A stretch of DNA of 64,000 nt, taken from the NCBI GenBank assembly GCA_963169355.1, contig CAUJCR010000031.1, positions 1 through 64,000 on the forward strand, read 5' to 3'. The position numbers and the translations under genes are program-made. The notes under the pieces are model-generated. The model was not told where the DNA came from. It was given only the letters and a program-made list of their open reading frames with translations, and made no database searches. This stretch comes from Bacteroidota bacterium. GTDB taxonomy: Bacteria > Bacteroidota > Bacteroidia > B-17B0 > Aurantibacillaceae. Below, piece by piece: positions 52,842 to 63,119 of this stretch. The stretch's first letter is position 1, and every line of letters starts with the position of its first letter.

Positions 52842-53623
52842 TGCGCATGTTGAAGGGTATCAAGGAATATTTGTTTATAAGAAAAAAAAGATTGAAACAA
52901 TCTTTTTTTAAATTGATACGAAACATAAAACGTTCATTATCAAAAAAGCAGATGATTAATTCTGAAAATTGTTTTAATGTGCCAATCATTATTAATAACC
53001 GAAATCGCTATACTTTTCTTAAATTAATGATTGAACAACTAACTTCTTTTGGTTATAAACACATTTATATATTAGATAACGATAGCACCTATCCACCATT
53101 ATTAGAATATTATAAAACGGTATCTGCACAGGTTATTTTTTTAGGTAGAAATGTGGGTTATAAGGCATTATGGGAAACAGAGGTGTTTGAACAGTTTAAA
53201 AAGCAATATTATGTTTATACCGATCCAGATATCTTGATGCAAAAAGATTGTCCAAGTGATTTTGTTTATCATTTGTATAAGGCATTAAATCAATATCCGA
53301 TGGTTGAAAAGGCAGGCGTAGCTTTGAAGATAGACGACTTACCAGATTCTTATCTGTTTAAAAGAGAGGCTATCGAAAATGAAAAGTTATTTTGGCAAAA
53401 CAAATTAGATACCGATATATATGATGCACAAGTTGATACAACCTTGGCATTATATAAGCCATTTGCCTTTGGTATTGCTGAGGAATGTAAAGCCATAAGA
53501 GTAGCTGGTAAACTTACGGCTCAACATCTTACATGGTATTTGGATACTAACCATTTATCGGAAGAGGAATTGTATTATAAGCAATCTATAAAATCTAACT
53601 CATCAGTTTACAGCGTTAAATGA
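52841..53623 (+). CDS. glycosyltransferase-like protein (GT2-related)
   Basis: A 260-residue protein with a basic N-terminus rich in Lys and Arg (MLKGIKEYLFIRKKRLKQSF), perhaps for membrane association. A GT-A core follows: NVPIIINNRNRYTFLKLMIE, KHIYILDNDSTYPPLLEYYK, QVIFLGRNVGYKALWETEVF, and YYVYTDPDILMQKDCPSDFV with a D-P-D motif in place of the usual DxD. It probably acts as a transferase in this cluster. Donor, acceptor and activity are not shown. Translationally coupled to its neighbours (overlaps of 1 and 4 bases). Confidence 0.72.
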   Translation: MRMLKGIKEYLFIRKKRLKQSFFKLIRNIKRSLSKKQMINSENCFNVPIIINNRNRYTFLKLMIEQLTSFGYKHIYILDNDSTYPPLLEYYKTVSAQVIFLGRNVGYKALWETEVFEQFKKQYYVYTDPDILMQKDCPSDFVYHLYKALNQYPMVEKAGVALKIDDLPDSYLFKREAIENEKLFWQNKLDTDIYDAQVDTTLALYKPFAFGIAEECKAIRVAGKLTAQHLTWYLDTNHLSEEELYYKQSIKSNSSVYSVK

Positions 53624-54564
53624 GTGCATTAGTTTCAATATGTATCCCTACTTATAAGCAAACGCTTTATCTAAAAAGATGTTTGGATTCGGTTGTTAAT
53701 CAAGATTATTCAAGAGTAGAGATTATTATTTCGGATGACTCGCCCGATGATGCAGTAAAACTATTCTTAGATAAAGAATTCCCAAATCTTAAATACCATT
53801 ACCATAAAAATATTCCTTCTTTAGGTTCACCTCGTAATTGGAATGCAGCAATTCAACGCGCTAAGGGTGACTATATAAAAATTTTACATCATGATGATTT
53901 CTTTACACAATCTCATAGCTTAAGTATGATGGTAAATGAAATATCAAATACTCAATCTGATTTTCTGTTTTGTCAAACAGATGTGTGGTACACCAATAAA
54001 AACACACATCGTATTCAAAGCGTGTCTGACAAACAATTTCGATTAATGAAAGAAAAACCGGAATTGTTATTTTATAAAAATATAATTGGCGCTCCAAGTG
54101 TCATATTACATAAAAACAAGAAAGAATATAAATACGATGAAAATTTTAAGTGGTTGGTAGATGTTGACTTTTATTTGAATGCTTTGTTTTTAAAAGCCAC
54201 ATGGTGTTATATAGATAAACCATTAATTTCTACGATGCACGATGTTGAAGGTCAAATTACTGGAGCTGTACTGAACGATAAAGAAATTCAGATAAGAGAA
54301 CATATTTTACTGTTTAATAAGATAAAACCACGCATTGTTAATTTAAAAGGTGCAGCTCAGTTTTTCGATATTTTGTTTTTTAAATATCAAGTTAAGAATT
54401 TTGCTGAACTTTATGCAATAACGCCAGAAGCTGAAAATAACCATGCTTTTTACGAAGAAATAATTGCTGGATTGCCAAAATTTCGCTTTTTAAAAAATTT
54501 CAGAAATCGTTTCTTTGAGAGTCGTTACAATAATTATATCTTTAAATTTGAACCTTATTTATGA
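53620..54564 (+). CDS. family 2 glycosyltransferase
   Basis: A 314-residue GT-A enzyme: LVSICIPTYKQTLYLKRCLD, SVVNQDYSRVEIIISDDSPD, SLGSPRNWNAAIQRAKGDYI and KILHHDDFFTQSHSLSMMVN (the HDD metal-site motif), then NIIGAPSVILHKNKKEYKYD and FKWLVDVDFYLNALF. Its substrates are not predictable. The gene overlaps both neighbours by four bases (ATGA-type junctions), so it belongs to one continuous transcript. Confidence 0.85.
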   Translation: MSALVSICIPTYKQTLYLKRCLDSVVNQDYSRVEIIISDDSPDDAVKLFLDKEFPNLKYHYHKNIPSLGSPRNWNAAIQRAKGDYIKILHHDDFFTQSHSLSMMVNEISNTQSDFLFCQTDVWYTNKNTHRIQSVSDKQFRLMKEKPELLFYKNIIGAPSVILHKNKKEYKYDENFKWLVDVDFYLNALFLKATWCYIDKPLISTMHDVEGQITGAVLNDKEIQIREHILLFNKIKPRIVNLKGAAQFFDILFFKYQVKNFAELYAITPEAENNHAFYEEIIAGLPKFRFLKNFRNRFFESRYNNYIFKFEPYL

Positions 54565-55445
54565 TTATTGTAAAACTCATAGGAGGATTAGGCAATCAAA
54601 TGTTTCAATATGCGGCAGCTCGACATTTATCGCATTTAAGAGAGACGCCATTGCTTTTTGATACTAGCTATATTGATAAAGACCCCGGAGGTGCCTATAC
54701 TAAGCGTGAGATGGAATTAGACGCTTTTAATATTCAAATAGTGAAAGCTACTCAATCAGAAATTGATTTTTTTGATATACCACATTCCAATAAAATAACA
54801 CGTAGTTTGCAACGAAATTTCCCATCTTTTTTTAAGAATGTATATGCTGCGGAAAGTGGCTCCTCGTTTAATAAGCATTTCTTTAAATTTCCTAAAAACA
54901 CTTATTTGGAGGGATTTTGGCAAAGCGAGAAATATTTTTTAGCCATTAGAGAAATTATCTTAAATGATTTTACATTAAAAAACAAATTAGATACCGAATA
55001 TGAAAAATATTTGCATCAAATTCAATCGTTAAATGCCGTGTCGTTGCATGTCCGACGTGGCGATTATGTTTCGAATGAATTTGTGAAGCAACATCATGGT
55101 AATTTACCTCTTTCATATTATCAAGATGCCATTAAGTTTTTAAACAAATTTCAATCTAATTTAGATGTATTTGTCTTTTCTGATGACATTGCATGGTGTC
55201 GTTCTCATCTTAATTTGGAGGTCAATACACATTTTGTCGAGAATCTTTCTGGTTCTAATCCTCATTCTGAGATGTATTTAATGTCAAAATGTAAACATCA
55301 TGTGGTAGCAAATAGTAGTTTTAGCTGGTGGGGAGCATGGTTAAATACCAATTCATCTAAAATTGTTGTAGCACCAAGAAAATGGTATGCAGATAGCAAT
55401 TTAAATACTAACGATTTAATTCCAAAGACGTGGCAAATTCTTTAA
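54561..55445 (+). CDS. GT11 alpha-1,2-fucosyltransferase-like enzyme
   Basis: A 294-residue GT11 enzyme. MIIVKLIGGLGNQMFQYAAA is the family's opening motif; VSLHVRRGDYVSNEF carries the conserved HxRRGDY donor-binding block near residue 160; and HHVVANSSFSWWGAWLNTN is the third family motif. FVENLSGSNPHSEMYLMSKC lies between them. Such enzymes transfer fucose (or a similar 6-deoxy sugar) from GDP-fucose in alpha-1,2 linkage. No GDP-fucose genes are in this window. The next gene starts within its 3' end (16-base overlap). Confidence 0.92.
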   Translation: MIIVKLIGGLGNQMFQYAAARHLSHLRETPLLFDTSYIDKDPGGAYTKREMELDAFNIQIVKATQSEIDFFDIPHSNKITRSLQRNFPSFFKNVYAAESGSSFNKHFFKFPKNTYLEGFWQSEKYFLAIREIILNDFTLKNKLDTEYEKYLHQIQSLNAVSLHVRRGDYVSNEFVKQHHGNLPLSYYQDAIKFLNKFQSNLDVFVFSDDIAWCRSHLNLEVNTHFVENLSGSNPHSEMYLMSKCKHHVVANSSFSWWGAWLNTNSSKIVVAPRKWYADSNLNTNDLIPKTWQIL

Positions 55446-56458
55446 ATACAATATCACCTTTGGTGTCAGTTGTCATGTCTGCTTATAATGCAGAGAAATT
55501 TTTACGTGAAGCAATTGAAAGCGTATTAAATCAAACATATCAGCAGTTTGAATTAATTATTATTAATGATGGATCTACAGATTCTACTTTAGCTATTATA
55601 AAATCATTTCAAGATCATCGTATAAAAATAATTGATAACGAAATAAACCGAGGTCTTATTTATTCTTTAAACAAAGGCATTGAATTATCCAAAGGAAAAT
55701 TGATTGCTCGGATGGATGCAGATGATATTTGTATGCCTAATCGATTAGAGAAACAAGTTCAGATGTTTGAATTGAATCAAGATGCAGTAATTATTGGAAG
55801 TGATTATTATTTATTGAATCAGTCGAAACTCAAGTATATTAAAAATAGAAATGACAGTGATTATCAGAAAGCAGTATTGATTTTTACACCTTGTTTTTGC
55901 CATCCAACGGTGATGATGAAAAATATTTTTTCTCAATACAAATTATCGTATCATCCTGATTTTTTACATGCCGAGGATTTTAAATTATGGACTGATATGG
56001 CGCAATATGGAACGTTTTTAAATGTTGCACAACCGTTATTGAAATACCGTCATCATGCTAAACAAGTGAGTAATCAATATCATGAGAAACAATTAAAAAT
56101 TAGTAGTGATATCAGAGGTGCTTATTTGCAGAGGTTGGGGTTTAATATTTCTGAAGAGCAAATAAAGATAATTAATTTCATTGGGAATAATACTTTCATA
56201 AGAACTATAGAATCATTAGAAGCCATTGAGAGTATTTTACTTTTATTATATGAACAAAATAACTCTTTGAAAGTATTTAATACGTCTTCGTTTTCAAACT
56301 TTCTTCTGAAATTTTGGTTTGACTCATGCGGTAATACATCCTTGGGGTTAAGAGCTTATCATCTATTCTTTAAATCACATATTACTTCACTAGCTCATGT
56401 TACTTCTCGTCAGAAAGTAATTTTATTTGCTAAATGTTGTATTAGAAGGTTTAATTAA
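55430..56458 (+). CDS. family 2 glycosyltransferase, last gene of the glycan cluster
   Basis: A 342-residue GT-A enzyme starting at a GTG within the end of the GT11 gene. Motifs: LVSVVMSAYNAEKFLREAIE, SVLNQTYQQFELIIINDGST, DSTLAIIKSF, RGLIYSLNKGIELSKGKLIA and RMDADDICMPNRLEKQVQMF (metal site DADD). CFCHPTVMMKN and DFLHAEDFKLWTDMAQYG follow. The C-terminal 110 residues are less typical and may contact the membrane. Sugar specificity unknown. It ends the run of tightly packed genes that began at 44808. Confidence 0.87.
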   Translation: MANSLNTISPLVSVVMSAYNAEKFLREAIESVLNQTYQQFELIIINDGSTDSTLAIIKSFQDHRIKIIDNEINRGLIYSLNKGIELSKGKLIARMDADDICMPNRLEKQVQMFELNQDAVIIGSDYYLLNQSKLKYIKNRNDSDYQKAVLIFTPCFCHPTVMMKNIFSQYKLSYHPDFLHAEDFKLWTDMAQYGTFLNVAQPLLKYRHHAKQVSNQYHEKQLKISSDIRGAYLQRLGFNISEEQIKIINFIGNNTFIRTIESLEAIESILLLLYEQNNSLKVFNTSSFSNFLLKFWFDSCGNTSLGLRAYHLFFKSHITSLAHVTSRQKVILFAKCCIRRFN

Positions 56459-56542
56459 TGTCATAATTGTATTTGCTGTAATACTTAATTGCACTCTGTA
56501 ACCATTGATAACACTGTGTTTTTAAAAATATTTTAAAAAATA

Positions 56543-56575
56543 TTTGGAGATGTAAATATTTATACCTTAACTTTG
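56543..56575 (+). promoter_or_regulatory. promoter of the methionine operon (TTTG-N21-TAACTTTG)
   Basis: TTTG at 56543-56546 and an exact TAnnTTTG box (TAACTTTG, 56568-56575) are spaced by 21 bases, a good Bacteroidota -33/-7 promoter. It places transcription about 30 bases upstream of the riboswitch. Confidence 0.65.
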
Positions 56576-56607
56576 TCCCCGAATTATTACCCACCCATGT
56601 GTGTTAT

Positions 56608-56736
56608 AATTTATAAAGAAGTGGCGAGAGAATAGGCTCGATGACCCACTGGCAACCAACTAAAAGTTCTGATAACACAGAATTGGAAAACCGGTGCCAA
56701 ATCCTACTCCGATGAAAAACGGAGACAAATAAATTA
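56608..56736 (+). promoter_or_regulatory. SAM-I-type (S-box) riboswitch
   Basis: The segment contains the S-box landmarks in order: AAGAAGTGGCGAGAG, GGCTCGATGACCCACTGGCA followed by ACC, a variable hairpin (TTCTGATAACACAGAA), CCGGTGCCAAATCCT, and ACTCCGATGAAAAACGGAG. The likely outer stem pairs AATTTAT (56608-56614) with ATAAATT (56729-56735). S-adenosylmethionine binding should lower expression of the methionine genes downstream. The leader ORF start lies only about 15 bases beyond the aptamer, so the switch could control its translation directly; I see no intrinsic terminator as expression platform. Confidence 0.87.
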
Positions 56737-56750
56737 AAAAACTAAAGAAA

Positions 56751-56876
56751 ATGAAACACACAACAGCAACTAAAATCTCAGAATCTCAAAGAGAAGATTT
56801 AAAAGAAGTATCTAATTCATTTTTATTCTCATCAATGATGATGTTATACGGTATGTGCTGTTGTTGCATGTGCTAG
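56751..56876 (+). CDS. 41-residue Met/Cys-rich leader ORF
   Basis: An ATG 15 bases after the riboswitch opens a 41-codon ORF. The first part is hydrophilic (KISESQREDLKEVSNS). The last 13 residues read MMMLYGMCCCCMC, with five Met and five Cys, directly before TAG. Methionine and cysteine are exactly the products of the genes downstream (metY, metX, hom, cysD, cysN). The natural reading is a leader peptide whose translation senses Met and Cys charging, on top of the SAM riboswitch. A functional metal- or sulfane-binding peptide is an alternative. I do not know a named family for it. Confidence 0.7.
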   Translation: MKHTTATKISESQREDLKEVSNSFLFSSMMMLYGMCCCCMC

Positions 56877-56919
56877 TGTATCCCTTTTTATTTCGTGGAT
56901 ATTATCTATTGACTCTTAG

Positions 56920-58389
<1,470 letters not shown>

Positions 58390-58403
58390 TTTATCAAAAT
58401 AGT

Positions 58404-59444
58404 ATGAGTCATAAATTATTAGTTCACAACAAAAGATTTCTTTTAGAAAGTGGGTTATCACTTCCAAAATTAGAAATTGCCTATCACACATTTGGTAAGT
58501 TAAATGCTGATAAAAGTAATGTGGTTTGGGTAACACACGCACTTACCGCAAATAGCAATGTGTATGACTGGTGGAAAGGATTATTTGGAATAAATGACTT
58601 GTTTAATCCTAATGATTATTTTGTAGTGTGTGCTAATAATTTAGGCTCTTGTTATGGAACAACTGGCTCACTTAGTATTAATCCAGATACAAACGAACCA
58701 TGGTATGCTTATTTTCCTGAAATTACAATAAGAGATATGGCTAATGCCCTTCAAGTATTAAAGGAACATCTTGGAATTGAAAAAATTCACACTTTAATTG
58801 GCGGTTCGCAAGGAGGTCAAATTGCTTTAGAGTGGTCGTTACTTCAAAAAGATATTTCGGAGCATCTTATTTTAATTGCAACCAATGCCCAACATTCATC
58901 ATGGGGTGTTGCATTTAATGAGTCGCAGCGCTTGGCAATAAAAGCTGATAGAACTTATTTTTCTAATTCGCTACATGGAGGTGAAAAAGGCCTTGTGGCA
59001 GCAAGAAGTATCGCTTTGTTAAGTTATAGAAGTTGTGAAACTTATGTAAAAACACAATCACGGGATAAGTATCTAAGTAGCAATGCGTCTTCTTATCAAC
59101 GTTATCAAGGAGAAAAATTAGTTAAACGTTTTAATGCTTATGCTTACGTAAAATTATCGGAGGCAATGGATTCACATGATGTTGCAAGAAATAGAGGCGA
59201 CGATGTTGTTAGCGTTTTAAAAAACATACAGGCTAAATCATTAGTTGTTGGTGTAAAAACGGATATTTTGTTTCCTGTATCTGAACAACGGTTTATTGCT
59301 GAAAATATTAAAGATGCCGTATATCAAGAAATAGACTCTTTATATGGACATGATGGATTTTTAATTGAAACAAAACAATTATCGGAGCACATCAAACAAT
59401 TTTATCAAACAAGTACCATAAAAATTAAAGAAGAAGTTATTTGA
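58404..59444 (+). CDS. metX: homoserine O-acetyltransferase
   Basis: A 346-residue alpha/beta-hydrolase-fold acyltransferase that activates homoserine for sulfhydrylation. Motifs: VWVTHALTANSNVYDWWKGL, VVCANNLGSCYGTTGSLSIN (the typical NxxGxxxGxxGP-like region, here with S-L), nucleophile Ser135 in LIGGSQGGQIALEWS, and the acid/base region near the end: VGVKTDILFPVSEQ (Asp) and YGHDGFLIE (His). Normal length. Between metY and hom it gives an intact route from homoserine to homocysteine. Acetyl rather than succinyl donor use is inferred from family and from metY. Confidence 0.93.
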   Translation: MSHKLLVHNKRFLLESGLSLPKLEIAYHTFGKLNADKSNVVWVTHALTANSNVYDWWKGLFGINDLFNPNDYFVVCANNLGSCYGTTGSLSINPDTNEPWYAYFPEITIRDMANALQVLKEHLGIEKIHTLIGGSQGGQIALEWSLLQKDISEHLILIATNAQHSSWGVAFNESQRLAIKADRTYFSNSLHGGEKGLVAARSIALLSYRSCETYVKTQSRDKYLSSNASSYQRYQGEKLVKRFNAYAYVKLSEAMDSHDVARNRGDDVVSVLKNIQAKSLVVGVKTDILFPVSEQRFIAENIKDAVYQEIDSLYGHDGFLIETKQLSEHIKQFYQTSTIKIKEEVI

Positions 59445-59454
59445 AAAATAAATT

Positions 59455-60705
59455 ATGAATAAGAAATTAAAAATTGGATTATTTGGTTTTGGCTGTGTAG
59501 GGCAAGGGCTTTATCATGTATTAAATAATAGTACAGGTTTTAAAGCTGATATTGTGAAAATTGCCGTAATAGATAAAACTAAAACCAGGAGAGTTGAAAG
59601 TACATTAATTACCTACAATAAATGGGAGATATTGGACAATTCTGAAATTGATGTCGTTGTAGAGTTAATTGATGATGCCGATGAAGCCTTTTTAATTGTA
59701 AGTGAGGCTTTAAAACGAGGTAAACATGTCGTAACAGCTAACAAAAAAATGCTAGCCCAACATTTAGAAGAATTATATCATTTGCAAAATGAATATAATG
59801 TATCATTATTATACGAAGCTTCTGCTTGCGGAAGTATTCCAATTATTCGAACCTTAGAAGAGTATTTTGATAATGAAGAATTGAAAAAGGTTACGGGTAT
59901 ATTTAATGGTACTACAAATTATATTTTAACTAGAACCTTGGCGGAGAATTTGTCTTATCAAGAAGCACTATCTCAAGCACAGCTTAAAGGATTTGCAGAA
60001 TCTAATCCAGTGAATGATGTAGAAGGATTTGACCCCAAGTTTAAAGCAATTATTATTGCGCTACATGCTTTTGGCTTAATTATTAAACCTAATGAGGTAT
60101 TAAATATTGGAATTACCACTTTACATGAAAGTGATATTAAATATGCCAATGAAAAAGGATATAAAATTAAATTAACGCCTCACATTCATCGTATCGCTCA
60201 TAATAAAGTATCTGTGTTTGTAGTTCCGAGTTTTATAAAATCACATAATCATTTATATAATGTAGATAATGAGTTTAATGGTGTCATTGTAGAAGGCGAT
60301 TTTTCTGGTGAACAGTTTTTTCAGGGAAAGGGCGCTGGAAGTTATCCAACTGGAGCGGCTGTACTTTCGGATATTTCTGCCTTATCTCATGGTTATAAAT
60401 ATGAGTTTAAAAAGTTTGCGCAAAATCAAATTCCGAAATTTACCAACGATGTTATACTTGAGGTATATTTTAGATATAACTCGCCTGAAGATTTGCGACA
60501 TCTACAATTTGAAGAAATAACCGAGAAATATAATGGAAATGATTTTCATTACGTGATTGGTAAAATTCATCTTGAACAATTATTTGAGTATCGGGAATAC
60601 ATACTTACCAATCATCTTTTTATTTCACTATTAAATGAGCGAGTTGAGTTGTCAAATGACGGAAATCGTAAAACAGTTTTTAAAAAGGAACTTCAAATTT
60701 TCTAA
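59455..60705 (+). CDS. homoserine dehydrogenase
   Basis: A 416-residue NAD(P)-dependent enzyme that reduces aspartate semialdehyde to homoserine, the substrate of metX. The N-terminal Rossmann motif is LKIGLFGFGCVGQGLYHVL, followed by VVELIDDADEAFLIVSEALK, RGKHVVTANKKMLAQHLEE (conserved T-x-N-K) and YEASACGSIPIIRTLEEYF, GIFNGTTNYILTRTLAE. DPKFKAIIIALHAFG carries the conserved Lys region. GKGAGSYPTGAAVLSDISAL closes the cofactor site. It is a monofunctional form without an aspartokinase domain. Ten bases after metX, same operon. Confidence 0.92.
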   Translation: MNKKLKIGLFGFGCVGQGLYHVLNNSTGFKADIVKIAVIDKTKTRRVESTLITYNKWEILDNSEIDVVVELIDDADEAFLIVSEALKRGKHVVTANKKMLAQHLEELYHLQNEYNVSLLYEASACGSIPIIRTLEEYFDNEELKKVTGIFNGTTNYILTRTLAENLSYQEALSQAQLKGFAESNPVNDVEGFDPKFKAIIIALHAFGLIIKPNEVLNIGITTLHESDIKYANEKGYKIKLTPHIHRIAHNKVSVFVVPSFIKSHNHLYNVDNEFNGVIVEGDFSGEQFFQGKGAGSYPTGAAVLSDISALSHGYKYEFKKFAQNQIPKFTNDVILEVYFRYNSPEDLRHLQFEEITEKYNGNDFHYVIGKIHLEQLFEYREYILTNHLFISLLNERVELSNDGNRKTVFKKELQIF

Positions 60706-60805
60706 GAGGGCTTTAAATACTATTTAATTTGGTAGTTATTCTGTAAAATCAATAATTTACGAATTAATATTTAGGTGAAATATAGTTTAAAAGCTTGATA
60801 TTTAT

Positions 60806-60813
60806 TAGATTTG
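60806..60813 (+). promoter_or_regulatory. -7 promoter box TAGATTTG for cysDN
   Basis: An exact TAnnTTTG match 23 bases before the cysD ATG, in the 131-base gap after the homoserine dehydrogenase gene. No strong -33 TTG at standard spacing is seen. It suggests a separate transcript for cysDN. Confidence 0.5.
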
Positions 60814-60836
60814 CGCATATTCGCTAAATTTAAAAT

Positions 60837-61745
60837 ATGAGCCAACAGCTTGATTATTTAGACTTTTTAGAATCTGAGGCAATACATATTCTACGCGAAG
60901 TAGCTGGTCAGTTTGAACGACCTGCTTTATTGTTTAGTGGAGGGAAAGATAGTACGGTTTTGGTACACCTAGCACTCAAAGCATTTCGACCAGGTAAATT
61001 CCCATTTCCGTTATTACATATTGATACAGGACATAACTTTGAGGAAGCCATTATTTTTAGAGATCAACTGGTTAAGCAAATTGATGAAAAATTGATTGTT
61101 CGTTATGTAGCAGATACTATAAAACGCCATAATTTACAAGATGCTAAGGGTAAATTTCCGAGTAGAAACGTATTGCAAACAAATACTTTATTAGATACAA
61201 TTGAAGAATTTGCCTTTGATGCTTGTATTGGTGGTGCTAGACGTGATGAAGAGAAAGCACGAGCTAAGGAACGTGTGTTTTCTGTACGAGATGAGTTTGG
61301 GCAATGGAACCCAAAATCACAACGCCCAGAATTATGGAATATTTATAATGGGAAAATCAATAAAGGCGAGAATGTGAGGGTGTTTCCTATTAGTAATTGG
61401 ACAGAGTTAGATGTATGGAATTATATTAAACGAGAGCAAATTTCGCTTCCTTCTATTTACTTTACACATGAACGCGATTGTATTGTGTTAAAGAATGGAC
61501 AATTAATGAATGTTAATCAATTTGTAAAAATAGATGAAACAGATATACTTGTTCGTAAAAATGTAAGATACCGCACTGTTGGCGATATGACTTGTACAGC
61601 AGCTATTGAGAGCGTAGCTTATACGGTAGATGACATTATTAAGGAATTGGAAAATACTAAAATTAGTGAGAGAGGAGCTACACGAATGGATGATAGAATT
61701 AGTGAAGCGGCAATGGAGGATAGAAAGAAAAATGGATATTTCTAA
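60837..61745 (+). CDS. cysD: sulfate adenylyltransferase subunit 2
   Basis: A 302-residue PP-loop ATP pyrophosphatase-type subunit that makes adenosine 5'-phosphosulfate from sulfate and ATP in sulfate assimilation. The PP motif is LLFSGGKDSTVLVHLALKAF (SGGKDS at 34-39), followed by PLLHIDTGHNFEEAIIFRDQ, DACIGGARRDEEKARAKERV and FPISNWTELDVWNYIKREQI. The C-terminus VRYRTVGDMTCTAAIESVAY and ATRMDDRISEAAMEDRKKNG completes the family. Length equals E. coli CysD. Followed after 54 bases by cysN. Confidence 0.97.
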   Translation: MSQQLDYLDFLESEAIHILREVAGQFERPALLFSGGKDSTVLVHLALKAFRPGKFPFPLLHIDTGHNFEEAIIFRDQLVKQIDEKLIVRYVADTIKRHNLQDAKGKFPSRNVLQTNTLLDTIEEFAFDACIGGARRDEEKARAKERVFSVRDEFGQWNPKSQRPELWNIYNGKINKGENVRVFPISNWTELDVWNYIKREQISLPSIYFTHERDCIVLKNGQLMNVNQFVKIDETDILVRKNVRYRTVGDMTCTAAIESVAYTVDDIIKELENTKISERGATRMDDRISEAAMEDRKKNGYF

Positions 61746-61799
61746 GCAAAGAGTAATTAATGAATAATGATTAACATATTTTATTTTTATAAATAACTA

Positions 61800-63044
61800 A
61801 TGGATCTACTTAGATTTTTTACTGCAGGAAGTGTTGATGATGGGAAAAGTACGCTCATTGGTCGGTTGTTATTTGATAGCCACTCTATCTCAACGGATAT
61901 AATTGAAACATTAACAAAACAGAGTAAGAATATAAAAGACGACAATGCCTTTAATTTAGCTTTATTAACGGATGGATTGAGAGCGGAAAGGGAACAAGGG
62001 ATTACAATTGACGTAGCTTATAAGTATTTTACTACATCAAAACGAAAATTTATAATAGCTGACACACCAGGACATGTGCAATACACGCGTAATATGTTTA
62101 CAGGGGCATCATTAGCTCATTTAGCTTTGCTCTTAATAGATGCTAGGCATGGTATCACCGAACAAACAAAACGACACGCTGTTATTTCATCTATTTTAAG
62201 AATACCAAATGTACTTGTGTGTGTAAATAAAATGGATTTAATTAATTATAGTGAACATAAGTTTAATGACATAAAAGATGAATTTATAAAATTCTCTAAT
62301 CCATTAAATTTATCAAATATTACTTTTATCCCTATGAGTGCCTTACTGGGAGAAAACGTGGTAACACAGTCTAGTAAGTTGGAATGGTATAAAGAAAAGT
62401 CGTTACTAGATTATTTAGAAACTGTTGGGATTAATCCGTCTCAAGAATTACTATCGTCTAGATTTCAGGTGCAATATATTATAAGACCAGAAACGAATGT
62501 TTTGCACGACTATAGAGGCTATGCGGGAAAAGTGCTTTCGGGTAAATATTATGTAGGACAAAAAGTAAAGATCTTTCCTGGAAATTATGATACTGAGATT
62601 ACTTGTATTGAAATGAATCAACAAAATGTAACTGAGGCATGTGCAAATTCTTCTGTTATCCTTCATTTAAAAGATGCTATAGATGTGAGTAGAGGTAGTT
62701 CTATAATTCCAATAAATGAGTTACCAAATATAAGCAACGAATTTACTGCAACCTTGTGTTGGATGGATGATAGTTCGTTTGTAAAAGGTCAAAAATTTTA
62801 TCTTCAACAGAATTCATATAGAACAAAAGCAGTTATTAAAGAAATAGTATATAAAATAAATATTCACTCATTTACACCAATAGAAGGCGAATCTAACATA
62901 CAATTAAATGATATTTGTAAAGTTGTAATTAAAACAGCGGAATCAGTTTGTTACGATAAATTTACCGAAAATCGAAACAACGGTTCATTTATCTTAATAA
63001 ATGAAAACACACATAATACTGTAGCCGCAGGTGTAATAGAATAA
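61800..63044 (+). CDS. cysN: sulfate adenylyltransferase subunit 1 (GTPase)
   Basis: A 414-residue translation-factor-type GTPase that drives APS formation with CysD. Motifs: G1 FTAGSVDDGKSTLIGRLLFD at 8-27, G2 region REQGITIDVAYKYFTTSKRK, G3 IADTPGHVQYTRNMFTGASL, G4 VCVNKMDL. Two beta-barrel domains follow (FQVQYIIRPETNVLHDYRGY, AGKVLSGKYYVGQKVKIFPG; then SNEFTATLCWMDDSSFVKGQ). It lacks a fused APS kinase (CysC), so PAPS or APS reduction genes must lie elsewhere. Somewhat shorter than E. coli CysN (475). A terminator follows. Confidence 0.96.
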   Translation: MDLLRFFTAGSVDDGKSTLIGRLLFDSHSISTDIIETLTKQSKNIKDDNAFNLALLTDGLRAEREQGITIDVAYKYFTTSKRKFIIADTPGHVQYTRNMFTGASLAHLALLLIDARHGITEQTKRHAVISSILRIPNVLVCVNKMDLINYSEHKFNDIKDEFIKFSNPLNLSNITFIPMSALLGENVVTQSSKLEWYKEKSLLDYLETVGINPSQELLSSRFQVQYIIRPETNVLHDYRGYAGKVLSGKYYVGQKVKIFPGNYDTEITCIEMNQQNVTEACANSSVILHLKDAIDVSRGSSIIPINELPNISNEFTATLCWMDDSSFVKGQKFYLQQNSYRTKAVIKEIVYKINIHSFTPIEGESNIQLNDICKVVIKTAESVCYDKFTENRNNGSFILINENTHNTVAAGVIE

Positions 63045-63067
63045 TTAAAGTTATTTGATGCTATATT

Positions 63068-63101
63068 AAAAAAGCCTCTATCCGAAGGTAGAGGCTTTTT
63101 T
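63068..63101. terminator. bidirectional terminator between cysN and a convergent gene
   Basis: A 13-base-pair stem (AAAAAAGCCTCTA / TAGAGGCTTTTTT) with an 8-base loop has T tracts in both directions. It serves cysN on the plus strand and the secreted-protein gene on the minus strand. Confidence 0.9.
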
Positions 63102-63119
63102 ATGCGTTGGATTATGCAT

